Of a stretch of 64,000 nucleotides of DNA, positions 50,092-63,749 are shown in pieces. The position numbers were made by a program, and so were the translations under genes. Numbering within the stretch: position 1 is the stretch's first letter; each line of letters starts with the position of its first letter. Source of the DNA: Cinclus cinclus (Eukaryota > Chordata > Aves > Passeriformes > Cinclidae). The stretch covers positions 36,466,654 through 36,530,653 of the forward strand of contig NC_085052.1 of NCBI RefSeq assembly GCF_963662255.1, written 5' to 3'. A model generated the notes under the pieces. The model was not told the origin of the DNA. It searched no databases and worked only from the letters and a program-made list of their open reading frames with translations.

Positions 50092-52948
50092 GCATCCCAT
50101 GCCCTTTTAGGCCATTTGATGTCACAATGAATCATTTGATTCTTGGCCTCCATGGTGTCATAATGGTTCCTTGCTTCTATTGGGCCCCATGCTGTCACAG
50201 TTCATCCCTGGTCCTTTTGCGCCCCCTGGTGTCAAAAGGGATTCTTAGATTGTTAGCCTGCATTGGGTCACAATGGTTCCTTGCTTCTCTTAACCTCTGT
50301 GGTGTCACAAGGCATCCCATGCCCTTTTAGGCCACTTTGTGTTACAATGAATCATTTGATTCTTGGCCTTCATGGTGTCATAATATTTCCTTGCTTCTAT
50401 TGGGCCCCATGCTGTCACTATTCGTTCCTGGCCATTTTAGGCCCATTGGTGTCACAAGGGATCATTAGATTGTTAGCCTCCTTTGGGTCACAATGGTTCC
50501 TTTCTTCTCTTAACCTCTGTGGTGTCACAATGCATCCCATGCCCTTTTAGGCCACTTGATGTCACAATGAATCATTTGATTCTTGGCCTCCATGGTGTCA
50601 TAATAGTTCCTCGCTTCGATTGGGCCCCATGCTTTCACAATTCATCCCTGGCCCTTTTACAACCCCTGGTGTCACAAGGGATCATTAGATTGTTAGCCTG
50701 CATTGGGTCACAATGGTTCCTTGCTTCTCTTAACCTCTGTGGTGTCACAATGCATCCCATGCCCTTTTAGGCCACTTGATGTCACAATGAATCATTTGAT
50801 TCTGGGCCACATGGTGTCATAATGTTTCCATGTTTTATTGGGCCCCATGCTGTAACAGTTCATCCCTGGTCCTTTTGCGCCCGCTGTTGTCAAAAGGGAT
50901 TCTTAGATTGTTAGCCTGCATTGGGTCACAATGGTTCCTTTCTTCTCTCAACCTCTCTGGTGTCACAATGCATCCCATGCCCTTTTAGGCTACTTGATGT
51001 CACAATGAATCATTTGATTTTTGGCCTCCATGGTGTCATAATAGTTCCTCGCTTCTATTGGGCCCCATGCTTTCACAATTCATCCCTGGCCCTTTTACAA
51101 CCCCTGGTGTCACAAGGGATCATTACATTGTTAGCCTCCTTTGGGTCACAATGGTTCCCTTCTTCTCTTTTCCTCTGTGGTGTCACAATGCACTCCAAGC
51201 TCTTTTAGGCCACTTGATGTCACAATGAATCATTTGATTCTTGGCCTCCATGGTGTCATAATAGTTCCTTGCTTCTATTGGGCCCCATGCTTTCACAGTT
51301 CATCCGTGGTACTTTTGCGCCCGCTGTTGTCAAAAGGGATTCTTAGATTGTTAGCCTGCATTGGGTCACAATGGTTCCTTGCTTCTCTTAACCTCTGTGG
51401 TGTCACAATGCATCCCATGCCCTTTTAGGCCACTTGATGACACAATGAATCATTTGATTCTTGGCCCCCATGGTGTCATAATAGTTCCTCGCTTCTTTTG
51501 GGCCCCATGCTGTAACAATCCATCCCTGGACCTTTTACAACCCCTGGTGTCACAAGGGATCATTAGATTGTTAACTTCCCTTGGGGCACAATGGTTCCTT
51601 GCTTCTCTTAATCTCTGTGGTGTCACAATGCATTCCATGCCCTTTTAGGCCACTTGGTGTTACAATGAATCATTTGATTCTTGGCCTCCATGGTGTCATA
51701 ATAGTTCCTCGCTTCGATTGGGCCCCATGCGTTCACAATTCATTCCTGGCACTTTTACAACCCCTGGTATCAAAAGGGATCATTAGATTGTTAGCCTGCA
51801 TTGGGTCACAATGGTTCCTTTCTTCTCTTAACCTCTGTGCTGTCACAATGCATCCCATGCCCTTTTAGGCCACTTGATGTCACAATGAATCATTTGATTC
51901 TTGGCCTCCATGGTGTCATAATAGTTCCTCGCTTCTATTGGGCCCCATGCTTTCACAATTCATCCCTGGCCCTTTTACAACCCCTGGTGTCACAAGGGAT
52001 CATTAGATTGTTAGCCTGCACTGGGTCACAATGGTTCCTTCTTTCTCTTAACCTCTGTGGTGTCACAATGCATCCCATGCCCTTTTAGGCCACTTCATGT
52101 CACAATGAATCATTTGATTCTTGGCCTTCATGGTGTCATAATATTTCCTTGTTTCTCTTGGGCCCCTTTGTGTCACTATTCGTTCCTGGCCATTTTAGGC
52201 CCATTGGTGTCACAAGGGATCATTAGATTGTTAGCCTGCATTGGGTCACAATGGTTCCTTGCTTCTCTTAACCTCTGTGCTGTCACGATGCATCCCATGC
52301 CCTTTTAGGCTACTTGATGTCAAAATGAATCATTTGATTCATGGCCTCCATGGTGTCATAATAGTTCCATGTTTTTATTGGGCCCCATGCTGTAACAATC
52401 CATCCCTGGCCCTTTTACGCCCCCTGGTGCACAAGGGATTCTTAGATTGTTAGCCTGCATTGGGTCACAATGGTTCCGTGCTTCTCTTAACACCTGTGGT
52501 GTCACAATGCATCCCATGCCCTTTTAGGCCACTTGATGTCACAATGAATCATTTGATTCTTGGCCTCCATGGTGTCATAATGGTTCCTTGCTTCTATTGG
52601 GCCCCATGCTATCACAGTTCATTCCTGGTCCTTTTGCGCCCTCTGGTGTCAAAAGGGATTCTTAGATTGTTAGCCTGCATTGGGTCACAATGGTTCCTTG
52701 CTTCTCTTGACCTCTGTGGTGTCACAATGCATCCCATGCCCTTTTAGGCCACTTCATGACACAATGAATCATTTGATTCTTGACCTTCATGGTGTCATAA
52801 TATTTCCTTGTTTCTATTGGGCCCCATGGTGTCACTATTCGTTCCTGGCCATTTTAGGCCCATTGGTGTCACAAGGGATCATTAGATTGTTAGCCTGCAC
52901 TGGGTCACAATGGTTCCTTTCTTCTCTTAACCTCTGTGCTGTCACAAT

Positions 52949-53168
52949 GCATCCCATGCCCTTTTAGGCCACTTGATGTCACAATGAATCATTTGATTCT
53001 TGGCCTTCATGGTGTCATAATGGTTCCTTGCTTACATAGGTCCCTATGCTGTCACAGTTCATCCGTGGACGTTTTGCGCCCCCTGGTGTCAATAGGAATT
53101 CTTAGATTAATAGCCTCCATTCTGTCACAATGGTCCCTTAGTTTCCTTAACCCCTGTGGTGTCACAAT
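52949..53168 (-). repeat. Right-arm class I monomer (220 bp)
   Basis: Diagnostics on the + strand are GCTTACATAGGTCCCTATGC, CATCCGTGGAC, TAGATTAATAGCCTCCATTC and TTAGTTTCCTTAACCCC. The TTAATAGCCTCC form of the GTTAGCCTGC stretch is limited to this class and its relatives (54,049, 54,928, 56,028, 56,907, 59,768 and 63,509). It is the most divergent monomer type in the window. Confidence 0.82.
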
Positions 53169-53828
53169 GCATCCCATGCCCTTTTAGGCCACTTGATGTC
53201 ACAATGAATCATTTGATTCTTGGCCCCCATGGTGTCATAATAGTTTCTCGCTTCTTTTGGGCCCCATGCTGTAACAATCCATCCCTGGCCCTTTTACAAC
53301 CCCTGGTGTCACAATGGATCATTAGATTGTTAGCCTGCATTGGGTCACAATGGTTCCTTGCTTCTCTTAACCTCTGTGGTGTCACAATGCATCCCATGCC
53401 CTTTTAGGCCACTTCATGTCACAATGAATCATTTGATTCTTGGCCTCCATGGTGTCATAATAGATCCTTGATTCTATTGGTCCCCGTGCTGTTACAATCC
53501 ATCCCTGGCCCTTTTACGCCCCCTGGTGTCACAAGGGATCATTAGATTGTTAGCCTCCTTTGGGTCACAATGGTTCCTTGCTTCTCTTAACCCCTGTGGT
53601 GTCACAATGCATCCCATGCCCTTTTAGGCCATTTGATGTCACAATGAATCATTTGATTCTTGGCCTCCATGGTGTCATAATGGTTCCTTGCTTGTATTGC
53701 GCCCCATGCTGTCACAGTTCATCTGTGGTCCTTTTGCGCCCCCTGGTGTCAAAAGGGATTCTTAGATTGTTAGCCTGCATTGGGTCACAATGGTTCCTTG
53801 CTTCTCTTAACCCCTGAGGCGTCACAAT

Positions 53829-54048
53829 GCATCCCATGCCCTTTTAGGCCACTTCATGACACAATGAATCATTTGATTCTTGGTCTCTATGGTGTCATAA
53901 TGTTTCCATGTTTTTCTTGGGCCCCATGCTGTAACAATCCATCCCTGGCCCTTTTACAACCCCTGGTGTCACAAGGGATCATTAGATTGTTAGCTTCCCT
54001 TGGGTCACAATGGTTCGTTGCTTCTCTTAACCTCTGTGGTGTCACAAT
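53829..54048 (-). repeat. Right-arm class K monomer (220 bp), relative of class H
   Basis: Diagnostics on the + strand are TTCTTGGTCTCTATGG, TTTCCATGTTTTTCTTGGGC and TTGTTAGCTTCCCTTGGG. It shares GCTGTAACAATCCATCCC with class H but lacks the 1-bp deletion. It recurs near 55,808, 58,673, 59,113, 59,993, 61,093, 62,414 and 62,854. Confidence 0.8.
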
Positions 54049-57000
54049 GCATTCCATGCCCTTTTAGGCCACTTGGTGTTACAATGAATCATTTGATTCT
54101 TGGCCTTCATGGTGTCATAATGGTTCCTTGCTTCCATAGGTCCCTATGCTGTCACAGTTCATCCGTGGTCCTTTTGCGCCCACTGGTGTCTATAGGGATT
54201 CTTAGATTAATAGCCTCCATTCTGTCACAATGGTTCCTTAGTTTCCTTAACCCCTGTGGTGTCACAATGCATTCCATGCCCTTTTAGGCCACTTGATGTC
54301 ACAATGAATCATTTGATTCTTGGCCTTCATGGTGTCATAATGGTTCCTTTCTTCTATTGGGCCCCATGCTACAACAGTTCATCCCTGGTCCTTTTGCTCC
54401 CCCTGGTGTCAAAAGGGATTATTAGATTGTTAGCCTGCATTGGGTCACACTGGTTCCTTAGTTTCCTTAACCCCTGAGGCGTCACAATGCATCCCATGCC
54501 CTTTTAGGCCACTTGATGTCACAATGAATCATTTGATTCTAGGCCACATGGTGTCATAATGTTTCCATGTTTTTCATGGGCCCCATGCTGTAACAATCCA
54601 TCCCTGGACCTTTTACAACCCCTGGTATCACAAGGGATCATTAGATTGTTGGCCTGCATTGGGTCACAATGGTTCCTTGCTTCTCTTAACCTCTGTGGTG
54701 TCACAATGCATCCCATGCCCTTTTAGGCCACTTCATGTCACAATGAATCATTTGATTCTTGGCCTTCATGGTGTCATAATATTTCCTTGTTTCTATTGGG
54801 CCCCATGGTGTCACTATTCGTTCCTGGCCATTTTAGGCCCATTGGTGTCACAAGGGATCATTAGATTGTTAGCCTGCATTGGGTCACAATGGTTCCTTTC
54901 TTCTCTTAACCTCTGTGCTGTCACAATGCATCCCATGCCCTTTTTGGCTACTTGATGTCACAATGAATCATTTGATTCTTGGCCTTCATGGTGTCATAAT
55001 GGTTCCTTGCTTACATAGGTCCCTATGCTGTCACAGTTCATCCGTGGACCTTTTGCGCCCCCTGGTGTCAATAGGAATTCTTAGATTAGTAGCCTCCATT
55101 CTGTCACAATGGTTTCTTCGTTTCCTTAACCCCTGTGGTGTCACAATGCATTCCATGCCCTTTTAGGCCACTTGATGTCACAATGAATCATTTGATTCTT
55201 GGCCCCCATGGTTTCATAATAGTTCCTCGCTTCTTTTGGGCCCCATGCTGTAACAATCCATCCCAGGCCCTTTTACAACCCCTGGTGTCACAATGGATCA
55301 TTAGATTGTTAGCCTGCATTGGGTCACAATGGTTCCTTGCTTCTCTTAACCTCTGTGGTGTGACAATGCATCCCATGCCCTTTTAGGCCACTTCATGTCA
55401 CAATGAATCATTTGATTCTTGGCCTCCATGGTGTCATAATAGATCCTTGATTCTATTGGTCCCCGTGCTGTAACAATCCATCCCTGGCCCTTTTACGCCC
55501 CCTGGTGTCACAAGGGATCATTAGATTGTTAGCCTCCTTTGGGTCACAATGGTTCCTTGCTTCTCTTAACCCCTGTGGTGTCACAATGCATCCCATGCCC
55601 TTTTAGGCCATTTGATGTCACAATGAATCATTTGATTCTTGGCCTCCATGGTGTCATAATGGTTCCTTGCTTGTATTGCGCCCCATGCTGTCACAGTTCA
55701 TCTGTGGTCCTTTTGCGCCCCCTGGTGTCAAAAGGGATTCTTAGATTGTTAGCCTGCATTGGGTCACAATGGTTCCTTGCTTCTCTTAACCCCTGAGGCG
55801 TCACAATGCATCCCATGCCCTTTTAGGCCACTTCATGACACAATGAATCATTTGATTCTTGGTCTCTATGGTGTCATAATGTTTCCATGTTTTTCTTGGG
55901 CCCCATGCTGTAACAATCCATCCCTGGCCCTTTTACAACCCCTGGTGTCACAAGGGATCATTAGATTGTTAGCTTCCCTTGGGGCACAATGGTTCCTTGC
56001 TTCTCTTAACCTCTGTGGTGTCACAATGCATTCCATGCCCTTTTAGGCCACTTGGTGTTACAATGAATCATTTGATTCTTGGCCTTCATGGTGTCATAAT
56101 GGTTCCTTGCTTCTATAGGTCCCTATGCTGTCACAGTTCATCCGTGGTCCTTTTGCGCCCCCTGGTGTCTATAGGGATTCTTAGATTAATAGCCTCCATT
56201 CTGTCACAATGGTTCCGTAGTTTCCTTAACCCCTGTGGTGTCACAATGCATTCCATGCCCTTTTAGGCCACTTGATGTCACAATGAATCATTTGATTCTT
56301 GGCCTTCATGGTGTCATAATGGTTCCTTGCTTCTATTGGGCCCCATGCTGTCACAGTTCATCCCTGGTCCTTTTGCTCCCCCTGGTGTCAAAAGGGATTC
56401 TTAGATTGTTAGCCTGCATTGGGTCACAATGGTTCCTTAGTTTCCTTAACCCCTGAGGCGTCACAATGCATCCCATGCCCTTTTAGGCCACTTGATGTCA
56501 CAATGAATCATTTGATTCTGGGCCACATGGTGTCATAATGTTTCCATGTTTTTCTTGGGTCCCATGCTGTAACAATCCATCCCTGGAACTTTTACAACCC
56601 CTGGTATCACAAGGGATCATTAGATTGTTAGCCTGCTTTGGGTCACAATGGTTCCTTGCTTCTCTTAACCTCTGTGGTGTCACAATGCATCCCATGCCCT
56701 TTTAGGCCACTTCATGTCACAATGCATCATTTGATTCTTGGCCTTCATGGTGTCATAATATTTCCTTGTTTCTATTGGGCCCCATGGTGTCACTATTCGT
56801 TCCTGGCCATTTTAGGCCCATTGGTGTCACAAGGGATCATTAGATTGTTAGCCTGCATTGGGTCACAATGGTTCCTTTCTTCTCTTAACCTCTGTGCTGT
56901 CACAATGCATCCCATGCCCTTTTAGGCTACTTGATGTCACAATGAATCATTTGATTCTTGGCCTTCATGGTGTCATAATGGTTCCTTGCTTACATAGGTC

Positions 57001-57829
57001 CCTATGCTGTCACAGTTCATCCGTGGACCTTTTGCGCCCCCTGGTGTCAATAGGGATTCTTAGATTAATAGCCTCCATTCTCTCACAATGGTTCCTTAGT
57101 TTCCTTAACCCGTGAGGCGTCACAATGCATCCCATGCCCTTTTAGGCCACTTGATGTCACAATGAATCATTTGATTCTTTGCCTCCATGGTGTCATAATG
57201 GTTCCTTGCTTCTATTAGGCCCCATGCTGTCACAGTTCATCCCTGGCCCTATTGCGCCCCCTGGTGTCAAAAGGGATTCTTAGATTGTTAGCCTGCATTG
57301 GGTCACAATGGTTCCTTGCTTCTCTTGACCTCGGTGGTGTCACAATGCATCCCATGGCCTTTTAGGCCACTTCATGTCACAATGAATCATTTGATTCTTG
57401 GCCTTCATGGTGTCATAATATTTCCTTGTTTCTATTGGGCCCCATGCTGTCACTATTCGTTCCTGGCCATTTTAGGCCCATTAGGTGTCACAAGGGATCA
57501 TTAGATTGTTAGCCTGCATTGGGTCACAATGGTTCCTTTCTTCTCTTAACCTCTGTGCTGTCACAATGCATCCCATGCCCTTTTAGGCCACTTGATGTCA
57601 CAATGAATCATTTGATTCTTGCCCTCCATGGTGTCATAATAGATCCTTGATTCTATTGGTCCCCGTGCTGTAACAATCCATCCCGGGCCCTTTTAGGCCC
57701 CCTGGTGACACAAGGGATCATTAGATTGTTAGCCTCCTTTGGGTCACAATGGTTCCTTGCTTCTCTTAACCCCTGTGGTGTCACAATGCATCCCATTCAC
57801 TTTTAGGCCATTTGATGTCACAATGAATC

Positions 57830-58520
57830 ATTTGATTCTTGGCCTCCATGGTGTCATAATGGTTCCTTGCTTCTATTGGGCCCCATGCTGTCACAGTTCA
57901 TCCCTGGTCCTTTTGCGCCCCCTGGTGTCAAAAGGGATTCTTAGATTGTTAGCCTGCATTGGGTCACAATGGTTCCTTGCTTCTCTTAACCTCTGTGGTG
58001 TCACAATGCATCCTATGCCCTTTTAGGCCACTTGGTGTTACAATGAATCATTTGATTCTTGTTCTCTATGGTGTCACAATGTTTCCATGTTTTTCTTGGG
58101 CCCCATGCTGTAACAATCCATCCCTGGCCCTTTTACAACCCCTGGTATCACAAGGGATCATTAGATTGTTACCTTCCCTTGGGGCACAATGCTTCCTTGC
58201 TTCTCTTAACCTCTGTGGTGTCACAATGCATCCCATGCCCTTTTAGGCCACTTCATGTCACAATGCATCATTTGATTCTTGGCCTTCATGGTGTCATAAT
58301 ATTTCCTTGTTTCTATTGGGCCCCATGGTGTCACTATTCGTTCCTGGCCATTTTAGGCCCATTGGTGTCACAAGGGATCCTTAGATTGTTAGCCTCCTTT
58401 GGGTCACAATGGTTCCTTGCTTCTCTTAACCCCTGTGGTGTCACAATGCATCCCATGCCCTTTTAGGCCATTTGATGTCACAATGAATCATTTGATTCTT
58501 GGCCTCCATGGTGTCATAAT
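57830..58520 (-). repeat. Short segmental copy, partner at about 60,250-60,940 (offset 2,420/2,421 bp)
   Basis: Both segments share the rare TTCTTGTTCTCTATGGTGTC (58,056 and 60,477), where a CATAATG site has become CACAATG, plus GGGCACAATGCTTCC and GATCCTTAGATTG. The offset grows by one because the second copy has an extra base in TCCCTAGGTCC near 60,327. Confidence 0.72.
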
Positions 58521-60008
58521 GGTTCCTTCCGTCTATTGGGCCCCATGCTGTCACAGTTCATCCCTGGTCCTTTTGCGCCCCCTGGTGTCAAAAGGGATTC
58601 TTAGATTGTTAGCCTGCATTGGGTCACAATGGTTCCTTGCTTCTCTTAACCTCTGTGGTGTCACAATGCATCCTAAGCCCTTTTAGGCTACTTGGTGTTA
58701 CAATGAATCATTTGATTCTTGGTCTCTATGGTGTCATAATGTTTCCATGTTTTTCTTGGACCCCATGCTGTAACAATCCATCCCTGGTCCTTTTACAACC
58801 CCTGGTGTCACAATGGATCATTAGATTGTTAGCTTCCCTTGGGTCACAATGGTTCCTTGCTTCTCTTAACCTCTGTGCTGTCACAATGCATTCCATGCCC
58901 TTTTAGGCCACTTGGGGTTACAATGAATCATTTGAATCTTGGCCTTCATGGTGTCATAATGGTTCCTTGCTTCTACAGGTCCCTATGCTGTCACAGTTCA
59001 TCCGTGGTCCTTTTGCGCCCCCTGGTGTCAAAAGGGATTCTTAGATTGTTAGCCTGCATTGGGTCACAATGGTTCCTTTCTTCTCTTAACCTCTGTGTTG
59101 TCACAATGCTTCCCATGCCATTTTAGGCCACTTGGTGTTACAATGAATCATTTGATTCTTGGTCTCTATGGTGTAATAATGTTTCCATGTTTTTCTTGGG
59201 CCCCATGCTGTAACAATCCATCCCTGGAACTTTTACAACCCCTGGTGTCACAATGGATCATTAGATTGTTAGCTTCCCTTGGGGCACAATGGTTCCTTGC
59301 TTCTCTTAACCTCTGTGGTGTCACAATGCATCCCATGCCCTTTTAGGCCACTTGGTGTTACAATGAATCATTTGATCCTTGGCCTCCATGGTGTCATAAT
59401 AGTTCCTCGCTTCTATTGGGCCCCATGCTTTCACAAATCATCCCTGGCCCTTTTACAACCCCTGGTGTCACAAGGGATCATTAGATTGTTAGCCTGCATT
59501 GGGTCACAATGGTTCCTTGCTTCTCTTAACCTCTGTGGTGTCACAATGCATCCCATGCCCTTTTAGGCCACTTCATGTCACAATGCATCATTTGATTCTT
59601 GGCCTTCATGGTGTCATAATATTTCCTTGTTTCTATTGGGCCCCATGGTGTCACTATTCGTTCCTGGCCATTTTAGGCCCATTGGTGTCACAAGGGATCA
59701 TTAGAATGTTAGCCTGCATTGGGTCACAATGGTTCCTTGCTTCTCTTAACCTCTGTGCTGTCACAATGCATCCCATGCCCTTTTAGGCTACTTGATGTCA
59801 CAATGAATCATTTGATTCTTGGCCTTCATGGTGTCATAATGGTTCCTTGCTTACATAGGTCCCTATGCTGTCACAGTTCATCCGTGGTCCTTTTGCGCCC
59901 CCTGGTGTCAATAGGGATTCGTAGATTAATAGCCTCCATTCTGTCACAATGGTTCCTTCGTTTCCTTAACCCCTGTGGTGTCACAATGCATCCCATGCCC
60001 TTTTAGGC
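58386..60008 (-). repeat. Segmental copy 1 of a pair at offset 3,741 bp
   Basis: About 1.6 kb matches 62,127-63,749. Shared rare variants include TTCCGTCTATTGGG (58,527 and 62,268), CTTGGGGTTACAATG, GCTTCCCATGCCATTTTAGG and GTGTAATAATG. One patch differs: copy 1 has GCTTCCCTTGGGTCAC near 58,832, where copy 2 has GCCTGCATTGGGTAAC near 62,573. The 3,741-bp offset equals 17 monomers, plus two 1-bp insertions (near 60,327 and 60,988), minus one for a 219-bp class H. Confidence 0.8.
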
Positions 60009-62126
60009 CACTTGGTGTTACAATGAATCATTTGATTCTTGGTCTCTATGGTGTCATAATGTTTCCATGTTTTTCTTGGGCCCCATGCTGTAACAATCCA
60101 TCCCTGGCCCTTTTACAACCCCTGGTGTCACAATGGATCATTAGATTGTTACCTTCCCTTGGGGCACAATGGTTCCTTGCTTCTCTTAACCTCTGTGGTG
60201 TCACAATGCATTCCATGCCCTTTTAGGCCACTTTGTGTCACAATGAATCATTTGATTCTTGGCCTCCATGGTGTCATAATGGTTCCTTGCTTCTATTGGG
60301 CCCCATGCTGTCACAGTTCATCCCTAGGTCCTTTTGCGCCCCCTGGTGTCAAAAGGGATTCTTAGATTGTTAGCCTGCATTGGGTCACAATGGTTCCTTG
60401 CTTCTCTTTACCTCTGTGGTGTCACAATGCATCCTATGCCCTTTTAGGCCACTTGGTGTTACAATGAATCATTTGATTCTTGTTCTCTATGGTGTCACAA
60501 TGTTTCCATGTTTTTCTTGGGCCCCATGCTGTAACAATCCATCCCTGGCCCTTTTACAACCCCTGGTATCACAAGGGATCATTAGATTGTTACCTTCTCT
60601 TGGGGCACAATGCTTCCTTGCTTCTCTTAACCTCTGTGGTGTCACAATGCATCCCATGCCCTTTTAGGCCACTTCATGTCACAATGCATCATTTGATTCT
60701 TGGCCTTCATGGTGTCATAATATTTCCTTGTTTCTATTGGGCCCCATGGTGTCACTATTCGTTCCTGGCCATTTTAGGCCCATTGGTGTCACAAGGGATC
60801 CTTAGATTGTTAGCCTCCTTTGGGTCACAATGGTTCCTTGCTTCTCTTAACCTCTGAGGTGTCACAATGCATCCCATGCCCTTTTAGGCCATTTGATGTC
60901 ACAATGAATCATTTGATTCTTGGCCTCCATGGTGTCATAATGGTTCCTTGCTTCTATTGGGCCCCATGCTGTCACAGTTCATCCCTAGGTCCTTTTGCGC
61001 CCGCTGTTGTCAAAATGGATTCTTAGATTGTGAGCCTGCATTGGGTCACAATGGTTCCTTGCTTCTCTTAACCTCTGTGGTGTCACAATGCATCCTATGC
61101 CCTTTTAGGCCACTTGGTGTTACAATGAATCATTTGATTCTTGGTCTCTATGGTGTCATAATGTTTCCATGTTTTTCTTGGGCCCCATGCTGTAACAATC
61201 CATCCCTGGACCTTTTACAACCCCTGGTGTCACTAGGGATCATTAGATTGTTAGCTTCCCTTGGGGCACAATGGTTCCTTGCTTCTCTTAACCTCTGTGG
61301 TGTCACAATGCATCCCATGCCCTTTTAGGCCACTTCATGTCACAATGAATCATTTGATTCTTGGCCCCCATGGTGTCATAATAGTTCCTCGCTTCTATTG
61401 GGCCCCATGCTTTCACAAATCATCCCTGGCCCTTTTACAACCCCTGGTGTCACAAGGGATCATTAGATTGTTAGCCTGCATTGGGTCACAATGGTTCCTT
61501 GCTTCTCTTAACCTCTGTGGTGTCACAATGCATCCCATGCCCTTTTAGGCCACTTGATGTCACAATGAATCATTTGATTCTGGGCCACATGGTGTCATAA
61601 TGTTTCCATGCTTTTCTTGGGCCCCATGCTGTAACAATCCATCCCTGGACCTTTTACAACCCCTGGTGACACAAGGGATCATTAGATTGTTAGCCTGCAT
61701 TGGGTCACAATGGTTCCTTGCTTCTCTTAACCTCTGTGGTGTCACAATGCATCCCATGCCCTTTTAGGCCACTTGATGTCACAATGAATCATTTGATTCT
61801 TGGCCTTCATGATGTCATAATATTTCCTTGTTTCTATTGGGCCCCATGGTGTCACTATTCGTTCCTGGCCATTTTAGGCCCATTGGTGTCACAAGGGATC
61901 ATCAGATTGTTAGACTACATTGGGTCACATTGGTTCCTTTCTTCTCTTAACCTCTGTGGTGTCACAATGCATCCCATGCCCTTTTAGGTCACTTGATGTC
62001 ACAATGAATCATTTGATTCTTGGCCTCCATGGTGTCATAATAGATCCTTGATTCTATTGTTCCCCGTGCTGTAACAATCCATCCCTGGCCCTTTTAGGCC
62101 CCCTGGTGACACAAGGGATCATTAGA

Positions 62127-63749
62127 ATGTTAGCCTCCTTTGGGTCACAATGGTTCCTTGCTTCTCTTAACCCCTGTGGTGTCACAATGCATCCCATTCA
62201 ATTTTAGGCCATTTGATGTCACAATGAATCATTTGATTCTTGGCCTCCATGGTGTCATAATGGTTCCTTCCGTCTATTGGGCCCCATGCTGTCACAGTTC
62301 ATCCCTGGTCCTTTTGCGCCCCCTGGTGTCAAAAGGGATTCTTAGATTGTTAGCCTGCATTGGGTCACAATGGTTCCTTGCTTCTCTTAACCTCTGTGGT
62401 GTCACAATGCATCCTATGCCCTTTTAGGCTACTTGGTGTTACAATGAATCATTTGATTCTTGGTCTCTATGGTGTCATAATGTTTCCATGTTTTTCTTGG
62501 GCCCCATGCTGTGACAATCCATCCCTGGTCCTTTTACAACCCCTGGTGTCACAATGGATCATTAGATTGTTAGCCTGCATTGGGTAACAATGGTTCCTTG
62601 CTTCTCTTAACCTCTGTGCTGTCACAATGCATTCCATGCCCTTTTAGGCCACTTGGGGTTACAATGAATCATTTGAATCTTGGCCTTCATGGTGTCATAA
62701 TGGTTCCTTGCTTCTACAGGTCCCTATGCTGTCACAGTTCATCCGTGGTCCTTTTGCGCCCCCTGGTGTCAAAAGGGATTCTTAGATTGTTAGCCTGCAT
62801 TGGGTCACAATGGTTCCTTTCTTCTCTTAACCTCTGTGTTGTCACAATGCTTCCCATGCCATTTTAGGCCACTTGGTGTTACAATGAATCATTTGATTCT
62901 TGGTCTCTATGGTGTAATAATGTTTCCATGTTTTTCTTGGGCCCCATGCTGTAACAATCCATCCCTGGACCTTTTACAACCCCTGGTGTCACAATGGATC
63001 ATTAGATTGTTAGCTTCCCTTGGGGCACAATGGTTCCTTGCTTCTCTTAACCTCTGTGGTGTCACAATGCATCCCATGCCCTTTTAGGCCACTTGGTGTT
63101 ACAATGAATCATTTGATTCTTGGCCTCCATGGTGTCATAATAGTTCCTCGCTTCTATTGGGCCCCATGCTTTCACAAATCATCCCTGGCCCTTTTACAAC
63201 CCCTGGTGTCACAAGGGATCATTAGATTGTTAGCCTGCATTGGGTCACAATGGTTCCTTGCTTCTCTTAACCTCTGTGGTGTCACAATGCATCCCATGCC
63301 CTTTTAGGCCACTTCATGTCACAATGCATCATTTGATTCTTGGCCTTCATGGTGTCATAATATTTCCTTGTTTCTCTTGGGCCCCTTTGTGTCACTATTC
63401 GTTCCTGGCCATTTTAGGCCCATTGGTGTCACAAGGGATCATTAGAATGTTAGCCTGCATTGGGTCACAATGGTTCCTTTCTTCTCTTAACCTCTGTGCT
63501 GTCACAATGCATCCCATGCCCTTTTAGGCTACTTGATGTCACAATGAATCATTTGATTCTTGGCCTTCATGGTGTCATAATGGTTCCTTGCTTACATAGA
63601 TCCCTATGCTGTCACAGTTCATCCGTGGTCCTTTTACGCCCCCTGGTGTCAATAGGGATTCGTAGATTAATGGCCTCCATTCTGTCACAATGGTTCCTTC
63701 GTTTCCTTAACCCCTGTGGTGTCACAATGCATCCCATGCCCTTTTAGGC
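62127..63749 (-). repeat. Segmental copy 2 of the pair at offset 3,741 bp
   Basis: Partner of 58,386-60,008. It diverges at about 63,750, where copy 1 continues into class K and this copy continues into class F. The sequence from 63,750 to the window end is ordinary right-arm satellite. Confidence 0.8.

Larger units (their letters stand above)
52729..57126 (-). repeat. 1,979-bp nine-monomer HOR, 2.2 tandem copies
   Basis: Copy 1 is 52,729-54,707, copy 2 is 54,708-56,686, and the partial copy 3 is 56,687-57,126 (classes E and I only). The class order in + coordinates is E, I, a K/H-like type, J, G, K, an I-like type, G, H. Eight 220-bp monomers plus one 219-bp class H give 1,979 bp. Copies differ at scattered single bases, for example ACGTTTTGCGCC near 53,069 against ACCTTTTGCGCC near 55,049, and GTTCGTTGC near 54,014 against GTTCCTTGC near 55,993. 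Confidence 0.88.

Noticed and set aside
55100..55131. Possible CENP-B box near CTTCGTTTCCTTAACCC (also about 59,956 and 63,697)
   Set aside because: It begins TTCG as the box requires, but the later essential A and CGGG positions are not matched. I found no full match to the 17-bp core elsewhere.
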